Shown here piece after piece: positions 5,883-7,885 of a DNA stretch of 7,885 bases. The DNA comes from Cypionkella sp. (GTDB lineage Bacteria; Pseudomonadota; Alphaproteobacteria; Rhodobacterales; Rhodobacteraceae): positions 1 through 7,885 of the forward strand of contig JAGPBG010000090.1 of assembly GCA_018063485.1 (NCBI GenBank), in the 5' to 3' direction. The position numbers and the translations under genes were made by a program. The notes beneath the pieces are model-generated. The model was not told where the DNA came from. It saw only the letters and a program-made list of their open reading frames with translations, and made no database searches. Within the stretch, counting starts at the first letter, position 1; the number at the start of each line of letters is the position of its first letter.

Positions 5883-7439
5883 TTATCTTGATGGCGTGAA
5901 GTTCCACGGCAGCAGATCGTCGAGGCGGCTTTGCGGGTGGCCGTTGGCGATGGCAGTCAGGGTGGCCTTGAGATAGGCGAAGGGCTCGATGCCGTTGATC
6001 TTGCAGGTCTCGATCAGCGAGGCGATGCGGCCCCAGGCGACGCCGCCTTCATCGTGTCCGGCAAAGAGGGCGTTCTTGCGATTGAGTGCGATGGGGCGGA
6101 TCAGGTTTTCGACCTTGTTGCTGTCGATCTCGACGCGGCCGTCGGTCAGGAAGGTTTGCAACCCGTCCCAGTGGTTATGGATATAGGTCAGCTTTTCGCC
6201 CAGTCGGGATTTCGTGGAGATCTTGCGGCGATGGGCCTGCAGCCAGTCGCCGAAAGCGGCCACCAGTGGCGCGGTGCGGGCCTGACGGGCAGAGAGGCGC
6301 TGACCAGGTGAGACGCCCCTGATGTCGGCCTCGATGGCATAGAACTCGGCGATGCGGCGCAGGCCTTCGGCGGCGATTTCGGAGCCGTCGCGGTCGAAGA
6401 TTTCCTTGAGTTTGCGCCGTGCATGCGCCCAGCAATGCGCCACCCGAACGGGCGCGCCGCCCTTGCGGGAAGGTTTGGTCAGCCGGTTATAGCCGGTATA
6501 GCCATCCACCTGCAGGATGCCATCGAAGCCGGTGAGGAAGGTTTCAGCATTCTCGCCCGCGCGACCGGGGGCATAGAAATAGACCACTCCGGGCGGGCCC
6601 TCGCCGCCCCAAGGTCGGTCATCGCGGGCCAGCGCCCAAAGGTATCCGGTCTTTGTCACACCGCGCCCCGGATCCAGCACCGGGGCTGTTGTCTCATCCA
6701 TGAACAGCTTGGATGACCGCTTCAGGTGTTCGGCCATCCGATCGACGATGGGTTTTAGATGGAATGCTGCCTTGCCGACCCAATCGGCCAGCACGGCACG
6801 GTGCAGATCAAGGCCCGCGCGCGCGAGGATCTGGCTTTGACGATACAAGGGAAGGTGATCGGCATACTTGCTGACCAAAACATGGGCGATGGTCGCTTCT
6901 GTCGGCAACCCGCCCATGATCATGTGGCTGGGCGCCGGTGCCTGGGTCACCCCGTCGGTGCAGGTCCGGCAGGCATACTTCGGGCGCACGGTGACGATCA
7001 CGCGCAGCTGGGCCGGCACGATGTCCAGCCGTTCGCTGCGGTCTTCGCCGATCTTGTGCATGACTCCGCAGCCGCAAGGACAGATCAGGCTGGCAGGTTC
7101 GATGATCTCTTCGATCCGCGGCAGCGCGGCTGGCAGGTTGCCGATGGTGCGCTTCGGCGCAGATTTGGCCGCGCCATCGCCCGCCTTGGCGGCCCGCGTT
7201 TCCTTCTCCGCCTCGACCTCGGCCAGCGCGATGGACAGATCCTCAAACGCCAACTGCCGTTCATCTTCAGAGAGCTTTTCTGAGCGCTTGCCGTGCAGGG
7301 CATGGTTCAGCTCAGCGATCAGATGCTCTTGCCGCCGAGTGATTTCCGTCAGCGCAGCCACGGTTTCCATCAACGCCAACACCGCCGCGCGTTGCGCGGC
7401 AGGAATGGTGGAAAGGTCGATGGCGGGTGCGGTTTGCAT
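5883..7439 (-). CDS. tnpC: IS66 family transposase TnpC (DDE transposase)
   Basis: The 518-residue protein is the catalytic transposase of the element. Order of parts: an N-terminal helical, leucine-zipper-like segment (about 20-50); a charged linker; a zinc-finger region with CPCGCG at 120-125 and CRTC at 157-160; and the DDE catalytic domain. Likely catalytic residues are Asp248 (FMDETTAP), Asp312 (LQVDGYTGYN) and Glu444 (NKVENLIRPIALNRKNALFAG). The typical IS66 C-terminal tail follows (ETCKINGIEPFAYL...LDDLLPWN, about 477-513). Length is normal for the family, with no frameshift or internal stop. ATG 7439 follows tnpB by 54 bases; the ribosome-binding site is not clear. It is transcribed towards serB, so the two genes are convergent. 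Confidence 0.95.
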   Translation of the reverse strand: MQTAPAIDLSTIPAAQRAAVLALMETVAALTEITRRQEHLIAELNHALHGKRSEKLSEDERQLAFEDLSIALAEVEAEKETRAAKAGDGAAKSAPKRTIGNLPAALPRIEEIIEPASLICPCGCGVMHKIGEDRSERLDIVPAQLRVIVTVRPKYACRTCTDGVTQAPAPSHMIMGGLPTEATIAHVLVSKYADHLPLYRQSQILARAGLDLHRAVLADWVGKAAFHLKPIVDRMAEHLKRSSKLFMDETTAPVLDPGRGVTKTGYLWALARDDRPWGGEGPPGVVYFYAPGRAGENAETFLTGFDGILQVDGYTGYNRLTKPSRKGGAPVRVAHCWAHARRKLKEIFDRDGSEIAAEGLRRIAEFYAIEADIRGVSPGQRLSARQARTAPLVAAFGDWLQAHRRKISTKSRLGEKLTYIHNHWDGLQTFLTDGRVEIDSNKVENLIRPIALNRKNALFAGHDEGGVAWGRIASLIETCKINGIEPFAYLKATLTAIANGHPQSRLDDLLPWNFTPSR

Positions 7440-7493
7440 AGGCTGGAGCTACCATAAAACACCCGCAAAAACACGCCAAATCAAGCGGTTGAT

Positions 7494-7847
7494 TCACTCT
7501 GCCGCAGCCGGCGGGCGTGCCTCCAATGCCTTGACCTTGCGCCAGTCGAGACCGGCAAACAGCGCCTCGAACTGGGCAAGGTTCAGCGCCATCACTCCAT
7601 CCTTGATCGCGGGCCAGGTGAAGGTCGCCTCCTCCAACCGTTTATAGGCCATTACCAGACCGGTGCCATCCCAGTATAAGAGCTTCAGCCTGTCCGCCCG
7701 ACGCGAGCGGAACACAAACACCGTCCCGGTGAATGGATCCTTGCGCAGCACAGACGACACCAGCGCCGCCAAGCCATCATGACCCTTTCTGAAGTCGATC
7801 GGTTGCGTCGAGATCAGAAACCGCACCCGGTTCGAGGGGAGCATCAT
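7494..7847 (-). CDS. tnpB: IS66 family accessory protein TnpB (Orf2)
   Basis: This 117-residue protein is the small accessory protein that IS66 elements carry between tnpA and tnpC; it is needed for efficient transposition in studied members, but its biochemical role is not established. Family hallmarks are DFRKGHDGLAALV (residues 18-30), DPFTGTVFVFRSRRADRLKLL and the WDGTGLVMAYKRLE block. Length is normal. The start ATG at 7847-7845 overlaps the stop of tnpA by four bases (ATGA), which implies translational coupling. A second ATG follows directly at 7844-7842 and would remove one residue. Confidence 0.94.
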   Translation of the reverse strand: MMLPSNRVRFLISTQPIDFRKGHDGLAALVSSVLRKDPFTGTVFVFRSRRADRLKLLYWDGTGLVMAYKRLEEATFTWPAIKDGVMALNLAQFEALFAGLDWRKVKALEARPPAAAE

Positions 7848-7885
7848 GACGACGGCCCGATCGCCCGCACAATCTCGGCAATTCT
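7844..7885 (-). CDS. tnpA: IS66 family TnpA (Orf1), last 13 codons only
   Basis: Reading the minus strand from the window edge gives RIAEIVRAIGPSS and then TGA at 7846-7844, overlapping the tnpB start. This matches the usual C-terminal end and overlap of IS66 tnpA in position and character. TnpA is the small, probably DNA-binding protein at the head of the operon. Most of the gene lies outside the window, so the call rests mainly on its position before tnpB. Confidence 0.7.
   Translation of the reverse strand, partial: RIAEIVRAIGPSS

Larger units (their letters stand above)
5854..7885 (-). mobile_element. IS66-family insertion sequence, one end and most of the element
   Basis: Three genes in the order tnpA-tnpB-tnpC on the minus strand are the hallmark of IS66 elements. 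The end downstream of tnpC starts with GTAAGCG at 5854, the terminal sequence typical of this family, and lies 29 bases beyond the tnpC stop. The other end, with most of tnpA, is outside the window. IS66 elements usually make an 8-base target duplication; here the flanking copy would be TCTGCAAC (5846-5853). The visible genes are open, so the element may be active. It landed between serB and whatever follows, without breaking serB. Confidence 0.9.

Noticed and set aside
6868..7647. Plus-strand open frame of 259 codons opposite tnpC and tnpB
   Set aside because: Antisense to the intact IS66 genes, rich in Ser/Ala/Arg, with no family features; a shadow.
1..7885. CRISPR arrays, tRNA or rRNA genes, defence systems or a new multi-gene system
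   Set aside because: No regularly spaced repeats or RNA gene landmarks were seen, and every sizeable gene belongs to a known housekeeping or IS66 family.

Overview
The window looks like a stretch of ordinary chromosome from an alphaproteobacterium, most likely a Rhodobacterales/Rhodobacteraceae member. The pointers are the long type SerA (about 531 aa), the alphaproteobacterial-style SerC, a serC leader resembling the cis-regulatory RNA known upstream of serC in that class, and GC-rich codon use. Species-level identification is not possible from the sequence alone.

Layout from left to right. (1) Bases 1-374, minus strand: the N-terminal part of a PPP-type metallophosphoesterase, cut by the window edge. 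(2) Bases 375-489: a divergent intergenic region holding a good sigma70-type promoter for gnd, with a LacI-family-like palindrome overlapping its -10 box. (3) Bases 490-1917, plus strand: gnd, 6-phosphogluconate dehydrogenase. (4) Bases 1972-3567 and 3617-4765, minus strand: a serC-serA operon, transcribed serC first, with a strong GC-rich hairpin between the two genes and a structured leader before serC. (5) Bases 4918-5832, plus strand: serB, divergent from serC. (6) From 5854 to the window end: an IS66-family insertion sequence with one end present, carrying tnpC, tnpB and the last codons of tnpA on the minus strand. It sits 21 bases after the serB stop.

Together serA, serC and serB encode the whole phosphorylated pathway of L-serine synthesis: 3-phosphoglycerate to phosphohydroxypyruvate (SerA), to phosphoserine (SerC), to serine (SerB). 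Gnd supplies NADPH and ribulose-5-phosphate from the oxidative pentose phosphate pathway. All five chromosomal genes appear intact at their catalytic motifs, apart from the one cut by the edge. The IS66 genes also look intact as far as they are visible.

No undescribed multi-gene system is evident. The observations most worth a second look are regulatory: the serC leader RNA, the serC-serA intercistronic hairpin, and the palindrome over the gnd promoter. No gene-free stretch exceeds 300 bases; the longest gaps are about 115 bases (phosphoesterase/gnd) and about 150 bases (serC/serB).
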